From the NCBI RefSeq assembly GCF_001545155.1, contig NZ_CP014226.1, positions 3,609,306 through 3,673,305 of the forward strand: DNA of 64,000 nucleotides, written 5' to 3'. Under the pieces are notes generated by a model. That model had not been told where the DNA came from and searched no databases. It saw only the letters and a list, made by a program, of their open reading frames with translations. The DNA is from Halomonas chromatireducens. GTDB taxonomy: Bacteria; Pseudomonadota; Gammaproteobacteria; Pseudomonadales; Halomonadaceae. The position numbers and the translations under genes are program-made. Shown piece after piece: positions 29,182 through 41,257 of the stretch (the stretch's first letter is position 1; every line of letters begins with the position of its first letter).

Positions 29182-31722
29182 TTAGAGCGTCCGCTCGACC
29201 TTGACCTGATCGAAGACTTCGATCTTGTCGCCAACCTGAACGTCATTGTAGTTCTTCACGCCGATGCCACACTCCATGCCGTTACGCACTTCGTTGACGT
29301 CGTCCTTGAAGCGACGCAGGGACTCGAGCTCGCCTTCGTAGATGACCACGTTGTCGCGCAATACGCGGATCTTCTTGTTGCGATGCACGCTGCCCTCGAC
29401 CACCATGCAGCCCGCCACGGCGCCGATCTTCGGTGCGCGGAAGACATCACGAACCTCGGCCACGCCGACGATCTCTTCCTTCCACTCCGGTGCCAGCATG
29501 CCGCTCATGGCCTGCTTCACCTCGTCGATCAGCTGATAGATCACGCTGTAGTAGCGCAGATCCAGGCCTTCACGCTCGATGATCTCACGGGCGGCCGCAT
29601 CGGCACGGACGTTGAAGCCGACCACGATGGCCTCGGAGGCCAGCGCCAGGTTGGCATCGGTACCGGTGATGCCGCCCACGCCGGAGGAGACCACGGCCAC
29701 TTCGACTTCGCCGGTGGAGAGCTCTTCCAGGGCGCCCTTGATGGCTTCCAGCGAGCCCTGCACATCGGCCTTCAGCACGATGTTGACCTTGGCCACCTCG
29801 TCCTGGCCCATCTGGCTGAACATGTTCTCCAGCTTGGCCTTCTGCTGGCGTGCGAGACGCACTTCGCGGTACTTGCCCTGGCGGAAGTTGGCGACCTCGC
29901 GGGCCTTCTTCTCGTCGGCCACGACCATGAAGTCGTCACCGGCATCCGGGGTACCGTCGAGGCCCTGGATCTCTACCGGCATCGCCGGCCCCACGGCGTC
30001 GACCTGCTGGCCGAGCTCGTTGGTCAGCGCCCGTACGCGGCCGTAGTGCAGCCCGGCCAGGACGATGTCACCCTTGCGCAGGGTACCGTTCTGGACCAGT
30101 ACGGTGGCCACCGGTCCACGGCCCCTGTCGAGACGCGACTCGACCACGACACCCTTGCCGGGAGCCTCGGGCACCGCCTTGAGCTCGAGGACTTCGGAAA
30201 CCAGCTGAATCGCCTCCAGCAGCTCCTCGATACCCTCACCGGTCTTGGCCGAAACGTGAACGAACTGCGTATCGCCACCCCAGTCCTCGGAAATGACCCC
30301 GTGCTGGGAAAGCTCGTTGCGGATACGGTCGAAGTCCGCGCCTTCCTTGTCGATCTTGTTGACCGCCACCACCATCGGCACTTCGGCTGCCTTGGAGTGC
30401 TCGATCGCCTCGATCGTCTGGGGCATGACGCCATCGTCGGCCGCCACCACCAGGATGACCACGTCGGTGGCCTTGGCACCACGCGCACGCATGGCGGTAA
30501 ACGCCGCGTGACCCGGGGTATCGAGGAAGGTCACGCCACCGTGCTCGTCTTCCACGTGGTAGGCGCCGATGTGCTGGGTGATACCGCCAGCCTCGCCGGT
30601 CGCCACCTTGGCCTTGCGAATATAGTCGAGCAGCGAGGTCTTGCCGTGGTCGACGTGACCCATGACCGTGACCACCGGCGAGCGAGTGATCTCGTCGCCC
30701 TCGTAGGAGATGCCGGACAGCACTTCGGTTTCCAGCGCATCGTCCTTGACCAGCTTGGGCTTGTGGCCCATCTCCTCGACCACGATGGCCGCGGTGTCCT
30801 GATCGATGGTCTGGTTGATGGTCACCGCCGCACCCATGGTGAACATCGCCTTGATGACCTCGTTGGCCTTGATCGACATCTTGTCGGCCAATTCCGCAAC
30901 ACTGATCGACTCAGGGATGGACACTTCGCGCACGATCGGCTGTGTCGGCTTCTGGAAGCCGTGCTGGCCGCCGCCCTGGGAGCCACCGCGGCGGCTGCCA
31001 CGGCGCTCGGAACGCTTGGCCTTCTTGGCGGCACCACCGCGACGACGCTCCTCGCGATCACCGCGATCCTCATCGTCACGACCACGCCCTTTCTTGGCAG
31101 CCGTCTTCTTCGGCGGCGCGGTGCGACGATCGCTGCGACCCTCCTTGGGCGGTGCCGGCGGCTCTGCCGAAGGCTCCGACTGATCCAACTCAGGGACCGG
31201 AATCTGCGGTACCTCGGCGAGCTTGGCTGGGGCTGGCTCCTCGGCGGGTGCCGGTGCGGCAGCCTCGGCCTTCGCAGCCTCCTCACGTGCCTGGCGCTCG
31301 GCGGCACGATCCTTGGCGTCCTCGGCATCCTGCGCTTCGCGCTTGGCCCGAGAATCCGCCATGTCGCCTACCAGCTGGCGCGGACCGGCGTCCTCCACCG
31401 GCTCGGGAGCCGGCGCCTCGTCCTCGGCGCGCTTGACGTAGGTACGCTTCTTGCGCACCTGCACCTCGATGGTCTTGCCCCGCTCACCGGTCTTGATGCG
31501 GCTCCTTGTCTTGCGGGTCAGGGTAATCCGATTCTTGGCCCCTGCACCGTCGCCGCCGCCATGGCTCTTGGTGAGATAGTCGAGCAGCTGACGCTTGTCC
31601 TCCTCGGACACCGCATCAGTCTCGGCTTTGTGCTCGAGCCCGGCTTCTTTCATCTGTTCCAGCAGGCGAGGGACGTCGCGCCCCACCTTCGCTGCAAAAT
31701 CTTTAACGGTCATTTCTGACAT
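29182..31722 (-). CDS. infB: Translation initiation factor IF-2
   Basis: GTPase that delivers initiator fMet-tRNA to the 30S subunit and promotes subunit joining. The 846-residue protein has an IF2 N-terminal domain ([11 protein letters not shown] start), a long Glu/Ala/Lys/Arg-rich linker (about 70-280), the G domain with GHVDHGKT (near 354), DTPGHAAF and NKID, and C-terminal domains II-IV. GGAGGG lies before the ATG. It sits after nusA and before rbfA in the usual operon; the initiator tRNA gene lies at the head of the same cluster. Confidence 0.97.
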   Translation of the reverse strand: MSEMTVKDFAAKVGRDVPRLLEQMKEAGLEHKAETDAVSEEDKRQLLDYLTKSHGGGDGAGAKNRITLTRKTRSRIKTGERGKTIEVQVRKKRTYVKRAEDEAPAPEPVEDAGPRQLVGDMADSRAKREAQDAEDAKDRAAERQAREEAAKAEAAAPAPAEEPAPAKLAEVPQIPVPELDQSEPSAEPPAPPKEGRSDRRTAPPKKTAAKKGRGRDDEDRGDREERRRGGAAKKAKRSERRGSRRGGSQGGGQHGFQKPTQPIVREVSIPESISVAELADKMSIKANEVIKAMFTMGAAVTINQTIDQDTAAIVVEEMGHKPKLVKDDALETEVLSGISYEGDEITRSPVVTVMGHVDHGKTSLLDYIRKAKVATGEAGGITQHIGAYHVEDEHGGVTFLDTPGHAAFTAMRARGAKATDVVILVVAADDGVMPQTIEAIEHSKAAEVPMVVAVNKIDKEGADFDRIRNELSQHGVISEDWGGDTQFVHVSAKTGEGIEELLEAIQLVSEVLELKAVPEAPGKGVVVESRLDRGRGPVATVLVQNGTLRKGDIVLAGLHYGRVRALTNELGQQVDAVGPAMPVEIQGLDGTPDAGDDFMVVADEKKAREVANFRQGKYREVRLARQQKAKLENMFSQMGQDEVAKVNIVLKADVQGSLEAIKGALEELSTGEVEVAVVSSGVGGITGTDANLALASEAIVVGFNVRADAAAREIIEREGLDLRYYSVIYQLIDEVKQAMSGMLAPEWKEEIVGVAEVRDVFRAPKIGAVAGCMVVEGSVHRNKKIRVLRDNVVIYEGELESLRRFKDDVNEVRNGMECGIGVKNYNDVQVGDKIEVFDQVKVERTL

Positions 31723-31749
31723 GTTGACCCTCCTCAGCCCGTGACCCGT

Positions 31750-33243
31750 TTACTGTTCGTCCGCGAACCAGGGCGCACGGGCAGTCATGATCAGTGATGC
31801 AGCGCGCTCCTCGTCCATGCCCTCGATGTCCATCAGATCGTCGACGGACTGCTCGGCGAGGTCCTCCATGGTGACAATGCCGCGACTCGCCAGAATGAAG
31901 GCCAGATGACGCTCCATGCCCTCCATTTCCAGCAGGTCATCGGCCGGCTGAGCACCGTCCAGCGCCTCCTCGGAGGCAATGGCCAGGTTCAGCAGTTCAT
32001 CCTTGGCACGCGCACGCAGCTCTTCCACCAGTTCCTCATCGAGCTCCTCGATCTCGAGAATTTCCTCGAGGGGCACGTAGGCGATCTCTTCCAGGGTGGT
32101 GAAACCCTCCTCCACCAGCAGCCGGGCGAGGTCATCCTCGATATCCAGATGCTGAATGAAATGCTCGACCAGGCTGTCGATCTCCTGCTCTCGCTTGTCT
32201 TCGGCCTCGCCCTCGGTCATGACGTTGATTCGCCATCCGGTGAGCTCCGAGGCCAGGCGCACGTTCTGGCCGCTACGACCGATGGCCTGGGCCAGATTGT
32301 CCTCGGCAACCGCCACGTCCATGGCATGCGCGTCCTCGTCAACGAGGATGGAACCGACATCCGCCGGCGCCATGGCGTTGATCACCAGCTGGGCGGGGTT
32401 GTCGTCCCACAGGATGATATCGACCCGCTCGTTCTGCAGCTCGCTGGACACCGCCTGCACCCTCGAACCCCGCATGCCGACACAGGCACCCACCGGATCG
32501 ATGCGCCGGTCGTTGGTCTTGACCGCGATCTTGGCCCGGGAGCCGGGATCCCGCGCAGCTCCCTTGATCTCGATGAGCTGCTCGGCAATCTCCGGCACCT
32601 CGATCTTGAACAGTTCGATGATCAGCTCGGGGCAGGTACGCGACAGGATCAGCTGGGCGCCACGCGCATCGGCATCGACCTTTGTCAGCAGCGCCCGGAC
32701 CCGATCGTTCATGCGGTAGCGCTCGCCGGGGATCATCTCGCCACGCGGCAGGAACGCCTCGGCGTTGTCGCCCAGGTCGATGATCAGGCCGTCGCGGGTG
32801 GTCTTCTTGACGATACCGGCGACCAGTTCGCCCTCGCGCTCGGCGTACTGACGCACCACCTCGGCACGCTCGGCTTCGCGCACCTTCTGCACGATGACCT
32901 GCTTGGCGGTCTGGGCGGCGATACGACCGAAGGCGGCATTCTCGATCTGCTCCTCGACCACGTCGCCCCGTTTGAGCGGCGGATCGCGACGCTCGGCGAA
33001 GGACTCCTTGATCTCGGCATCGGGGTTCTCGAACTCGTCGTCTTCCACCACTTCCCAGCGACGAAAGGTTTCGTATTCGCCGGTGTAACGGTCGATGTGA
33101 ACACGCACGCTCACTTCCCGACCCTCGAAGCGCTTGCGTGATGCGCTGGCCAGGGCCGCCTCGACGGCCTCGAAGATCACATCGCGGGGCACGCCTTTTT
33201 CATTGGAGATCGCATCGACGACCGTCAGAATTTCTTTACTCAT
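31750..33243 (-). CDS. nusA: Transcription termination/antitermination factor NusA
   Basis: RNA polymerase-associated elongation factor. The 497-residue product has the N-terminal polymerase-binding domain, an S1 domain (about 135-200), two KH domains ([14 protein letters not shown] and the [22 protein letters not shown] region, split here), and two C-terminal acidic helix-hairpin repeats (about 360-490). The ATG giving [10 protein letters not shown] is the family start; the frame is open further upstream without homology. It lies between rimP and infB. Confidence 0.97.
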   Translation of the reverse strand: MSKEILTVVDAISNEKGVPRDVIFEAVEAALASASRKRFEGREVSVRVHIDRYTGEYETFRRWEVVEDDEFENPDAEIKESFAERRDPPLKRGDVVEEQIENAAFGRIAAQTAKQVIVQKVREAERAEVVRQYAEREGELVAGIVKKTTRDGLIIDLGDNAEAFLPRGEMIPGERYRMNDRVRALLTKVDADARGAQLILSRTCPELIIELFKIEVPEIAEQLIEIKGAARDPGSRAKIAVKTNDRRIDPVGACVGMRGSRVQAVSSELQNERVDIILWDDNPAQLVINAMAPADVGSILVDEDAHAMDVAVAEDNLAQAIGRSGQNVRLASELTGWRINVMTEGEAEDKREQEIDSLVEHFIQHLDIEDDLARLLVEEGFTTLEEIAYVPLEEILEIEELDEELVEELRARAKDELLNLAIASEEALDGAQPADDLLEMEGMERHLAFILASRGIVTMEDLAEQSVDDLMDIEGMDEERAASLIMTARAPWFADEQ

Positions 33244-33296
33244 GCCTTTGCCTCGCCAGAAAACCTGTCCATATGCACCGATCTCGGCCTTCAACC

Positions 33297-33758
33297 TCAG
33301 TCTTCGAACCGTGGCACCACACGTGCCTGATCGATGCTTTCGATGGGAAAGCAATACTCTTCGCCGTCCTGCTGCAACAGCACCTCGTCGTCCTCGATGC
33401 CGGCCAGCAGTCCCTGGAACTTGCGCCGCCCATCGAAGGGTACCCGCAGCTTCAGCGCCACCTGATGTCCCGCAAAGCGAGAGAACTGGTCGAGGGTGAA
33501 GAGCGGCCGGTCCATGCCCGGCGACGACACCTCCAGGCGATACTCACCCGGAATGGGATCTTCCACGTCGAGTACGGCGCTGACCTGGCGACTGATATCA
33601 GCGCAATGGTCCACGCTCACACCCTCGGCATGATCAATGTAGATCACAACACGGGAATGCTTGCCCTGGGGGCGATAGTCGATGCCCCAGAGCTCGAAAC
33701 CCATGGCGGTGACCACCGGCTCGATTAGCGCATACAGCGCAGCGTCCTTGAGTGCCAC
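33297..33758 (-). CDS. rimP: Ribosome maturation factor RimP
   Basis: Assists 30S subunit maturation. The 153-residue protein has the two-domain RimP form: [11 protein letters not shown] and VVIYID in the N-terminal domain, the family motif [11 protein letters not shown] (about 93-103), and a C-terminal SH3-like domain. GTG is chosen as start since TAGGAGC lies 8 bases upstream and homologues begin here; the frame continues further upstream into a terminator, which argues against a longer protein. It heads the rimP-nusA-infB operon. Confidence 0.94.
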   Translation of the reverse strand: MALKDAALYALIEPVVTAMGFELWGIDYRPQGKHSRVVIYIDHAEGVSVDHCADISRQVSAVLDVEDPIPGEYRLEVSSPGMDRPLFTLDQFSRFAGHQVALKLRVPFDGRRKFQGLLAGIEDDEVLLQQDGEEYCFPIESIDQARVVPRFED

Positions 33759-33875
33759 AGAGAAAGCTCCTACAGCCGTTGCATCAGGCACCTGGCCGGG
33801 AGTAAACAGGAAAGCTAGGTGGCTGATTGGCGTTGCCCGGATAAGCGCTGCCGGCCTGGGCCAACAGTAAGCTGC

Positions 33876-33904
33876 TAACAAAAAGCCCCTTCGCAGGAAG
33901 GGGC
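33876..33904 (-). terminator. Terminator between the initiator tRNA and rimP
   Basis: On the minus strand CCCCTTC, loop CTGC, GAAGGGGC, followed by TTTTTGTT. It separates the tRNA gene(s) from rimP or acts as a partial attenuator. Confidence 0.75.
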
Positions 33905-33972
33905 CTTTCACAAGAAACCTGTAGTACCACTTCAGCGCTCATGACTGCCTCGCAAGACAGCTGACCGGAAGA

Positions 33973-34049
<77 letters not shown>

Positions 34050-34200
34050 ACATTCCAGGTCGGCGATTGTAGGTGCCTGATGCGCTTGAGTCAAGCCGCA
34101 TTGGCGCTTACAACCCTTCTTCTTACAACCTTCCTGGTGCCAATCCTGCTTCTGTCGTCTCGTGATCTCCTGACAAGCCAGCGGATCACGTCGTTTCAGA

Positions 34201-34287
34201 TGGTGCCGAAGGCGGGACTTGAACCCGCACGACCTTACGGTCACTACCCCCTCAAGATAGCGTGTCTACCAATTCCACCACTTCGGC
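34201..34287 (-). tRNA. tRNA-Leu (GAG)
   Basis: An 87-nt tRNA with a long variable arm (type II), acceptor GCCGAAG/CTTCGGC, encoded CCA, and anticodon loop TTGAGGG giving GAG. Directly downstream of secG, matching the secG-leuU order of E. coli. Confidence 0.95.
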
Positions 34288-34312
34288 TTTCTTGATGTCT
34301 GGAGCCTCAACC

Positions 34313-34669
34313 TTAGTCGTTGCTTTCTTCCAGCACTGGCGCGGTATTATCCACGTCACGGGCGTCGTCGTCAAGGGTCGGCACGCCGTTCTGCTGCTCG
34401 ATCAGGCGGGCATCGGGGATGCCGACTTCCGGCGCCTGGGCCTGCGTAGCAAACCAGGCCAGCGTCAACGACGTGGCGAAGAAGGTCACCGCCAGCACGG
34501 CCGTGGCGCGGGACATGAAACCGCCACTGCCTCGCGAGCCGAACACGGTCTGGGAGGCACCGCCACCGAAGGCGGCGCCGGCTTCGGCGCCCTTGCCCTG
34601 CTGCAGCAGGATGAGGACAACCAGGGCGATGGCGATCACCACATGGATCATGAGAATGGCAACTTGCAT
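34313..34669 (-). CDS. secG: Preprotein translocase subunit SecG
   Basis: Small SecYEG component that aids protein export across the inner membrane. The 118-residue protein has two membrane helices (about 3-22 and 52-72) joined by the GKGAEAGAAFGGG and QTVFGSRG cytoplasmic loop typical of SecG, and an acidic C-terminal tail. The ATG giving MQVAILMIHV is used; it begins 5 bp after the tpiA stop, so the two are likely co-transcribed. Confidence 0.95.
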   Translation of the reverse strand: MQVAILMIHVVIAIALVVLILLQQGKGAEAGAAFGGGASQTVFGSRGSGGFMSRATAVLAVTFFATSLTLAWFATQAQAPEVGIPDARLIEQQNGVPTLDDDARDVDNTAPVLEESND

Positions 34670-34674
34670 GGAAT

Positions 34675-35424
34675 TCAACCTGCTGACTGACAAATGGCTA
34701 GAAAATCGTCGACCTTGAGCGAAGCACCGCCCACGAGGCCGCCGTCGATGTCCGGCTGGGCCAGCAGCTCAGCCGCGTTATTTGCGTTCATGCTGCCGCC
34801 GTAAAGCAATCGCATCCCTGCCGCCAGCCCGCGATCGAAGCTGGCCTGATACTTTCGAATCCCGGCCATTACTTCCTGGGCCTGGCCGGGTGTCGCCGTG
34901 CGACCGGTGCCTATCGCCCAGACCGGCTCATAGGCGATAACCACCCGTGGACGCTGTTCGGGCTCGAGGCGCGCCATCACGTAGCCCACCTGGCCCAGCA
35001 CCACTTCCATGGTGTGACCCGCGTCCCGCTCCTCCAGGCTCTCTCCCACGCAGAGGATAGGCGTGATATCGACACTGAGCGCAGCCAGCAGCCGATCATG
35101 CACGGCCTCGTCGTTTTCGCGGTAGAGCTGGCGGCGTTCAGAGTGCCCCACCAGCGCATATCTCACGCCGAATTCCCGCAACATCTGGCCGCTCACCTCA
35201 CCCGTGCGGGCTCCGGAATGCAGCGGGTTGAGCGTCTGGGCACCCAGTTCGAGCGAGGTATCGGCAAAGGCCCGCTGCGCCATGTCCAGGTAAGGAAAGG
35301 GCGGGAGTATGACCACATCCAGCGACGCCGGGAGCACGGTACGGGGAAAGGCACGACCGAAATCCTCGACCAGAGAGGCCGAACCGTTCATCTTCCAGTT
35401 CCCGGCAATCAGCGGCGTTCGCAT
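34675..35424 (-). CDS. tpiA: Triose-phosphate isomerase
   Basis: Interconverts dihydroxyacetone phosphate and glyceraldehyde-3-phosphate. The 249-residue barrel has NWKMN (9-13) with the active-site lysine, the electrophilic histidine in VGHSERR, the catalytic glutamate in AYEPVWAIGTG, and LYGGSMN. It lies between glmM and secG, as in many gammaproteobacteria. Confidence 0.97.
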   Translation of the reverse strand: MRTPLIAGNWKMNGSASLVEDFGRAFPRTVLPASLDVVILPPFPYLDMAQRAFADTSLELGAQTLNPLHSGARTGEVSGQMLREFGVRYALVGHSERRQLYRENDEAVHDRLLAALSVDITPILCVGESLEERDAGHTMEVVLGQVGYVMARLEPEQRPRVVIAYEPVWAIGTGRTATPGQAQEVMAGIRKYQASFDRGLAAGMRLLYGGSMNANNAAELLAQPDIDGGLVGGASLKVDDFLAICQSAG

Positions 35425-35497
35425 ACGGCGTCCTCTTTCAAAGTGGTGCGAAATGGTATAGGAGGCGTCGTGTCAAGACAACCATTCGGCGCGGTCG

Positions 35498-36847
35498 TCA
35501 GCCCAACTGCTGCTGCACTTCGGCGGCCAGGCGTCGAGCCATGCCCTCCACATCGAGATGCGCCCGCCCCTCCACCATCACGCGAATCAGCGGTTCTGTG
35601 CCCGAAGGACGAAGCAGTACGCGACCCTCGTCGCCCAACTCCTCTTCCAAGGAAGCTACCGCATCCTTGACCGCCGAGCTCTCCATCAAGGACTTGGCAT
35701 CGCTGCCCGGCGTCAGGCGCACATTCACCAGCACCTGGGGTACCTTCTCCAGGCCCGACAACAGGCTCTTGAGCGACCTGTCTTCCGCGACCATGATCGC
35801 CAGCACCTGCAATGCCGACACGATACCGTCACCGGTGCTCTGCACGTCGGCACAGACGATGTGACCGGACGACTCGCCGCCCAGCTGCCACTCGTTGGCA
35901 ACCAGGCGCTCCACCACGTAGCGGTCCCCCACCTTGGCGCGCTCGAAGGGAACGCCCATCGCCTCCAGCGCCATGGCAAGCCCGAAGTTGGTCATCAGGG
36001 TACCCACCACGCCACCGTTGAGCTGCCCCCGCTCATGCCGGTCTCGGGCGATCAGGTAGAGGATGTCGTCGCCATCGATCTCGCGCCCGTCGGCATCGAC
36101 CATCAACACCCGATCGCCATCGCCATCGAAGGCAATGCCTAGATCGGCACTTTGCTGGATCACCGCGGCACGCAGCGTGGCCGGGTACGTGGAACCTACG
36201 TCGCGGTTGATATTGAGCCCGTCGGGGCTCGCCCCCACCAGGCTGATCTCGGCACCCAGCTCGCGGAAGACGCTGGGGGCTATGTGGTAGGTAGCCCCGT
36301 GGGCGCAGTCCAGCACGATCTTCAGCCCATGCAGGCTGACACGCTTGGGCACCGTGGACTTGCAGAACTCGATGTAGCGGCCGGCGGCATCGTCGATGCG
36401 CACCGCCTTGCCCAGCCGATCGGCGGCCACCGTGGTCAGCGGCTCGTCCAGCATCGCCTCGATGCGCTCCTCGATCTCGTCGGCCAGCTTGGTGCCTTCG
36501 GTGGAGAAAAACTTGATGCCGTTGTCGGCAAAGGGATTATGCGACGCCGAAATCACGATACCGGCATCGGCCCGGAAGGTCCGCGTCAGATAGGCGATCC
36601 CCGGCGTTGGCATCGGGCCGAGCAGGGCCACGTCGACCCCCGCCGCCGAGAGCCCCGCCTCCAGCGCCGACTCGAACATGTAGCCCGAGATACGGGTGTC
36701 CTTTCCGATCAGCACACGAGCGCGCCCGTTGTCCCGGGCCAGCACGCGACCCATGGCCCAGCCCAGCTTCAGCATGAAGTCGGCGGTGATCGGATATTCA
36801 CCCACCGTACCCCGAATCCCGTCGGTACCGAAATAGCGTCTAGTCAT
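35498..36847 (-). CDS. glmM: Phosphoglucosamine mutase
   Basis: Converts glucosamine-6-phosphate to glucosamine-1-phosphate for UDP-GlcNAc and cell-wall synthesis. The 449-residue protein has the phospho-serine S102 in ISASHNPF, the metal-binding DGDGDR loop and the sugar-binding GGESSGH. It begins 8 bp inside the folP 3' end, so the two are translationally coupled. Confidence 0.97.
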   Translation of the reverse strand: MTRRYFGTDGIRGTVGEYPITADFMLKLGWAMGRVLARDNGRARVLIGKDTRISGYMFESALEAGLSAAGVDVALLGPMPTPGIAYLTRTFRADAGIVISASHNPFADNGIKFFSTEGTKLADEIEERIEAMLDEPLTTVAADRLGKAVRIDDAAGRYIEFCKSTVPKRVSLHGLKIVLDCAHGATYHIAPSVFRELGAEISLVGASPDGLNINRDVGSTYPATLRAAVIQQSADLGIAFDGDGDRVLMVDADGREIDGDDILYLIARDRHERGQLNGGVVGTLMTNFGLAMALEAMGVPFERAKVGDRYVVERLVANEWQLGGESSGHIVCADVQSTGDGIVSALQVLAIMVAEDRSLKSLLSGLEKVPQVLVNVRLTPGSDAKSLMESSAVKDAVASLEEELGDEGRVLLRPSGTEPLIRVMVEGRAHLDVEGMARRLAAEVQQQLG

Positions 36848-37706
36848 GCTCGCAGCCTTCCCTAAGCACGGCCCATGTCATGTTTACCGCATCCAGGACT
36901 GGGCCAACATCATGGACGCGCAGAATGCTTGCGCCGCGCTCGACGGCCAGTGACGCCAGCGCCAGGCCACCTGGCAGTCGCTCCTCGACCGGCCGCCCGA
37001 GCACCTTGCCGATCATGCTCTTGCGCGACATCCCCACCATCAGCGGAAGCCCCTGAGTGCTCAGATCACTCAAGCGATTGAGCAGCCTCAGATTGTGCTC
37101 GACGCTCTTGCCGAAGCCGAATCCCGGGTCGAGCAGCAGGCGCTCACGCCGCAGCCCGGCGGCTTCGCAGGCAGCGACTCGTGACTCGAGAAAATCGCTG
37201 ACCGAGGCCTCTACCGGCACATCATAGCGAGGGGCGTGCTGCATGTCCCGCGGCTCGCCCTGCATGTGCATCAGACAGACCGGCAGGCCGGTACCCAGCG
37301 CTGCTTCAAGCGCCCCCTCACGCTGCAGGGCACGAACATCATTGATCATCCCCGCGCCCATCGCGGCGACTTCCCGCATCACCACGGGACTGCTGGTATC
37401 CACCGACACCAGGGCGTCAAGCTCGCGCACCAGACGCTCGACCACCGGCATGACACGATCCAGCTCCTGCTGGGTGGAGACATCCCGGGAACCAGGCCGG
37501 GTGGATTCGCCCCCCACATCGATGATCGCCGCGCCCTCGGCAAGCATGCGCTCGGCATGCCGCACGGCATCGTCGATGACGGTGTGCTGGCCACCGTCAG
37601 AGAAGGAGTCGGGTGTGACGTTGAGAATCCCCATGATGCGGGGGTAAGAGAGATCGAGACGGTGACGCCCGCACGGCAGCCAGGTGGGTGTAGCGGTTTC
37701 CATCAT
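36840..37706 (-). CDS. folP: Dihydropteroate synthase
   Basis: Joins p-aminobenzoate to the pterin made by FolK; the sulfonamide target. The 288-residue barrel has [14 protein letters not shown], the GGESTRPG loop and the [11 protein letters not shown]-terminal motif. Two adjacent ATG codons (37706 and 37703) are possible starts; AGGA 8 bases upstream favours the first. It lies between ftsH and glmM, the E. coli order. Confidence 0.95.
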   Translation of the reverse strand: MMETATPTWLPCGRHRLDLSYPRIMGILNVTPDSFSDGGQHTVIDDAVRHAERMLAEGAAIIDVGGESTRPGSRDVSTQQELDRVMPVVERLVRELDALVSVDTSSPVVMREVAAMGAGMINDVRALQREGALEAALGTGLPVCLMHMQGEPRDMQHAPRYDVPVEASVSDFLESRVAACEAAGLRRERLLLDPGFGFGKSVEHNLRLLNRLSDLSTQGLPLMVGMSRKSMIGKVLGRPVEERLPGGLALASLAVERGASILRVHDVGPVLDAVNMTWAVLREGCEHD

Positions 37707-37754
37707 GCAATCGGTCCTGTTGCGGCATGCTGACAAAACGGTTGCCCCGCATGG

Positions 37755-37777
37755 CAAAGGCGCCCCAGAGGGGCGCC
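37755..37777 (-). terminator. Hairpin terminator between ftsH and folP
   Basis: On the minus strand GGCGCCCC, loop TCT, GGGGCGCC followed by TTTGCC. The U-run is short, so termination is likely partial; folP may still be reached from ftsH. Confidence 0.5.
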
Positions 37778-37796
37778 TGCCTGCGATGAGTCGATA

Positions 37797-39842
37797 TCAG
37801 GACCCGGCCGGACCACCCAGCGGGTCTGACGGGCGACGACGCGGCTCCTCGTCTTCATCCTCATCACCATTACCACTATCGCTACCATCGCTGCTGCTGT
37901 CTCCACCACTGCCGCCATCGGTGGGTCCGGCCGCCTCGGGCTCGGGTTCGGACTCTTCGCCGGTAGACGGCGTCTCGCCGGTTACCGGTGCGCCGGTGCC
38001 GGAATCGCCGTCCTCCCAGTCCTTGGGCGGCCGCGGCGCGCGGCCCTCCATGATATCGCGGAGCTGGTCGGCGTCGATGGTCTCGTAGAGCATCAGCGCA
38101 TCGGCCATGGCGTCAAGCTTGTCGCGATTCTCCTCGAGGATCTGCTGCGCCTTGGCGTAGCATTCATCGATGATCTTGCGCACCTCCTTGTCGAGGCGCG
38201 ATGTGGTCTCGCCGGACTTGAGCTTGCCGCCCTGGCCGGGACCGCCGAGGAACTGGTGGGACTCGTCCTCATCGTACATGATCGGACCCATCTCCTCGGA
38301 GAGGCCCCACTTGGCCACCATGTTGTGGGCCAGCTCGGTGGCGCGCTTGATGTCGTTCGACGCCCCGGTAGTGACACCGTTGGGACCCAGCGTCATCTCC
38401 TCGGCGATACGGCCGCCGAACAGCGAGCAGATCTGGCTGAGAATCTGCTGACGCGACAGGCTGTAACGGTCCTGCTCGGGCAGGAACATGGTCACGCCCA
38501 GCGCTCGGCCGCGGGGGATGATGGTCACCTTGTAGACCGGGTCGTGCTCCGGCATCACCAGACCGATGATGGCGTGGCCCGACTCGTGATAGGCGGTGTT
38601 GAGCTTCTCCTTGTCGGTCATGACCATGGACTTGCGCTCGGCGCCCATCATGATCTTGTCCTTGGCCAGCTCCAGCTCTTCCATGCTCACCAGACGCTTG
38701 TTGCGGCGTGCGGCGAAGAGCGCCGCCTCGTTGACCAGGTTGGCCAGATCGGCGCCGGAGAAACCGGGCGTGCCTCGGGCGATCAGCGACGGCTTGACGT
38801 CGTCGCCCAGCGGCACCTTGCGCAGGTGTACGTTGAGGATATGCTCGCGGCCCCGAATATCCGGCAGCCCCACCACTACCTGGCGGTCGAAGCGCCCCGG
38901 GCGCAGCAGCGCCGGATCGAGCACGTCAGGACGGTTGGTGGCGGCAATGACTATGACGCCCTCGTTGGCCTCGAAGCCATCCATTTCTACCAGCAGCTGG
39001 TTCAGGGTCTGCTCGCGCTCGTCGTTGCCACCGCCCATGCCGGCGCCGCGGGAGCGACCCACCGCATCGATCTCGTCGATGAAGATGATGCAGGGCGCCT
39101 GCTTCTTGGCCTGCTCGAACATGTCGCGCACACGGGACGCACCCACACCGACGAACATCTCGACGAAGTCTGAGCCGGAGATCGAGAAGAACGGTACCTT
39201 GGCCTCGCCGGCGATGGACTTGGCGAGCAGCGTCTTACCGGTACCCGGCGGGCCCACCATCAGCACGCCGCGGGGAATGGTGCCGCCCAGGCGCTGGAAC
39301 TTGGAGGGATCACGCAGGAAGTCGACCAGCTCCTCAACCTCCTCCTTGGCCTCGTCACACCCGGCCACGTCGGCGAAGGTGGTCTTGATCTGATCCTGGG
39401 AGAGCAGCTTGGCCTTGGACTTGCCGAAGCTCATCGGACCGCCCTTGCCGCCGGCTCCGCCCTGCATCTGACGCATGAAGAACATGAAGATGGCAAGAAT
39501 CAGTAGAATCGGGAAGCTGGCGATCAGCAGCCGCGTCCACAGGCTCTGCTGCTGCGGCTCCTTGCCCACCACGGTGACGTTGTTGGTCAGCAGATCATCC
39601 ATCAGCCGGGGGTCTTCCGCTGCGGGCCGGATGGTCTGGAATTCCGACCCGTCCTGACGCTCACCGGTGATGGTGTGGCCATCGATGGTCACGCTGCGGA
39701 TCTGTTGATTCTGCACCTGCTGGACGAACTGGGAGTAGTTCATCGTCTGCGGTGTGGTATCGACGGTAAAGTTGTTGAATACCGTGAGCAATACTGCGGC
39801 GATAACCAACCACAGAATCAGGTTCTTTGCCATATCGTTCAA
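37797..39842 (-). CDS. ftsH: ATP-dependent zinc metalloprotease FtsH
   Basis: Membrane-bound AAA protease that degrades misfolded membrane proteins and regulators such as RpoH and LpxC in E. coli. The 681-residue form has two membrane helices (8-24 and 103-122), Walker A GPPGTGKT (197-204), Walker [10 protein letters not shown], second region of homology, and the zinc site HESGH (419-423). The C-terminal 60 residues are an unusually long Asp/Glu/Gly/Ser tail (from about 620). The start is TTG after GAGGGTAGG; an ATG three codons later (MAKNLIL) is the alternative. Confidence 0.96.
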   Translation of the reverse strand: MNDMAKNLILWLVIAAVLLTVFNNFTVDTTPQTMNYSQFVQQVQNQQIRSVTIDGHTITGERQDGSEFQTIRPAAEDPRLMDDLLTNNVTVVGKEPQQQSLWTRLLIASFPILLILAIFMFFMRQMQGGAGGKGGPMSFGKSKAKLLSQDQIKTTFADVAGCDEAKEEVEELVDFLRDPSKFQRLGGTIPRGVLMVGPPGTGKTLLAKSIAGEAKVPFFSISGSDFVEMFVGVGASRVRDMFEQAKKQAPCIIFIDEIDAVGRSRGAGMGGGNDEREQTLNQLLVEMDGFEANEGVIVIAATNRPDVLDPALLRPGRFDRQVVVGLPDIRGREHILNVHLRKVPLGDDVKPSLIARGTPGFSGADLANLVNEAALFAARRNKRLVSMEELELAKDKIMMGAERKSMVMTDKEKLNTAYHESGHAIIGLVMPEHDPVYKVTIIPRGRALGVTMFLPEQDRYSLSRQQILSQICSLFGGRIAEEMTLGPNGVTTGASNDIKRATELAHNMVAKWGLSEEMGPIMYDEDESHQFLGGPGQGGKLKSGETTSRLDKEVRKIIDECYAKAQQILEENRDKLDAMADALMLYETIDADQLRDIMEGRAPRPPKDWEDGDSGTGAPVTGETPSTGEESEPEPEAAGPTDGGSGGDSSSDGSDSGNGDEDEDEEPRRRPSDPLGGPAGS

Positions 39843-40021
39843 GGGCCTACCCTCGTTGCAAGCATCTGTCGGCCGAAACGCCTGTTTGTAAGACCACGCA
39901 CTGCGGGGCGTGTTCCGCCCAGCCGTGGGGGCTATGTCTGCCCATACTGTGACATAGTTGAGCAGCCCTGTCCGGCCATTGCGCCGTTAGTCTTTGACTA
40001 TCATTGTGGCCGAGCCGGAGC

Positions 40022-40729
40022 TCAGCCGCGAAATCCTTCCGCCAGCAGGTACACTTCACGCGAACGAGCACGCGAGGCCTCTGGCTTGCGGGTCACCACC
40101 CGGCTGAAACTGTCGCGCAGCTCCTTGAGGTAGGTATCGAAGCCTTCGCCCTGGAACACCTTGGCGAGGAAGCGACCCTGTGGCTTCAATGTCTGGCGAG
40201 CCAGGCCAAGCGCCAGCTCCACCAGGTACATGGCCTGGGGTTGATCGATGGCCGCCATACCACTCATATTGGGGGCCATGTCGGACATCACAAGGTCTAC
40301 CGGCCGATTGCCCAGGGTCTCGAGTATCGCATCGAGTACCGATTCCTCGGTGAAATCGCCCTGAATGAAGTCGACGCCGGCAAGGGCGTCCATCTCCAGG
40401 ATGTCGGAGGCGATCACCACGCCACTGGGGCCTACCTTCTCGGCGGCCACCTGGCTCCAGCCGCCCGGCGCCGCACCCAGGTCGATCACCGCCATGCCCG
40501 GCCGGAACAGCCGGTCCTTCTCGTCCAGCGCCAGCAGCTTGTAGCTGGCCCGGCTACGATAGCCATCCTGCCAGCTCTGCTGCACGAACCGGTCGTCGAA
40601 GTGCTCCTTCAGCCAGCCTTTGCTGGTCTTGCTTGCCCCGGCCTTGCCCGACGCACGCTTGTCGCCGGAACTGGACGCATCGCCACGCGAGGAGGGAGTG
40701 GAACGAGCCACGGCATCACCTTGAGACAT
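40022..40729 (-). CDS. rlmE: 23S rRNA 2'-O-methyltransferase RlmE
   Basis: Methylates U2552 of 23S rRNA, needed for 50S assembly. The 235-residue protein has the SAM site [11 protein letters not shown], the SDMAPNMSG loop, and [11 protein letters not shown] with a catalytic lysine. It has a 35-residue Ser/Gly/Lys-rich N-terminal extension before SKGWLKEHF not present in E. coli. It precedes ftsH with a 179-bp gap and diverges from yhbY. Confidence 0.95.
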   Translation of the reverse strand: MSQGDAVARSTPSSRGDASSSGDKRASGKAGASKTSKGWLKEHFDDRFVQQSWQDGYRSRASYKLLALDEKDRLFRPGMAVIDLGAAPGGWSQVAAEKVGPSGVVIASDILEMDALAGVDFIQGDFTEESVLDAILETLGNRPVDLVMSDMAPNMSGMAAIDQPQAMYLVELALGLARQTLKPQGRFLAKVFQGEGFDTYLKELRDSFSRVVTRKPEASRARSREVYLLAEGFRG

Positions 40730-40887
40730 CGTTTGAAATAGGGATCTGTAAAGCCATTAGACCAGCGCCAGAAGCGGCAAGGTGCGAAGCGAAACGGCAG
40801 CCGCCGAGAAGCGCTTGAATGCTTTCGTCGAGACGCGTTTCACCGTACCATGGTGCGCTGAGCGCAACCGGGAAGACGCAACATACC

Positions 40888-41214
40888 ATGAGCTTGTCAC
40901 AGGCACAAAAGAAAGCATTTCGCAGTATCGGCCACCACCTCACCCCGGTGGTAACGGTATCCGAAAACGGCGTATCCGAGGGGCTGCTGGCCGAACTCGA
41001 TCGCGCGCTCAACGACCACGAGCTGATCAAGGTCAAGCTGGCCCTGACGGAGCGTGATGACCGCGCCGCTGCGCTGGAGGCCCTGCTGACCGCGAGCCGG
41101 GCCGAGCGGGTACAGACCATCGGCAAGATGGCGCTGCTCTATCGAGCCAACCCCAAGGGCAACCCCAAGCTCTCCAACGTCAAGCGCTTCGAGGGCCACC
41201 ACGGCCGCCACTGA
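40888..41214 (+). CDS. yhbY: YhbY-type CRM-domain RNA-binding protein
   Basis: A 108-residue single CRM domain that associates with pre-50S particles in E. coli. It has the GLLAELDRALNDHELIKVK segment (split here) and the C-terminal GKMALLYRAN. The start ATG follows GGAAGACGCAACATACC, with GGAAG somewhat far upstream. Located between rlmE and greA but on the opposite strand, as in E. coli. Confidence 0.92.
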   Translation: MSLSQAQKKAFRSIGHHLTPVVTVSENGVSEGLLAELDRALNDHELIKVKLALTERDDRAAALEALLTASRAERVQTIGKMALLYRANPKGNPKLSNVKRFEGHHGRH

Positions 41215-41257
41215 AGCCGAGCCGCATGCAGGGCTGCATCAAGCAGCCCTTGACGAT

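Noticed and set aside
28765..31719. A 984-codon open frame on the plus strand opposite infB and rbfA
   Set aside because: It is the antisense shadow of well-supported genes in high-GC DNA; the translation is a His/Leu/Gly-rich string with no family pattern.
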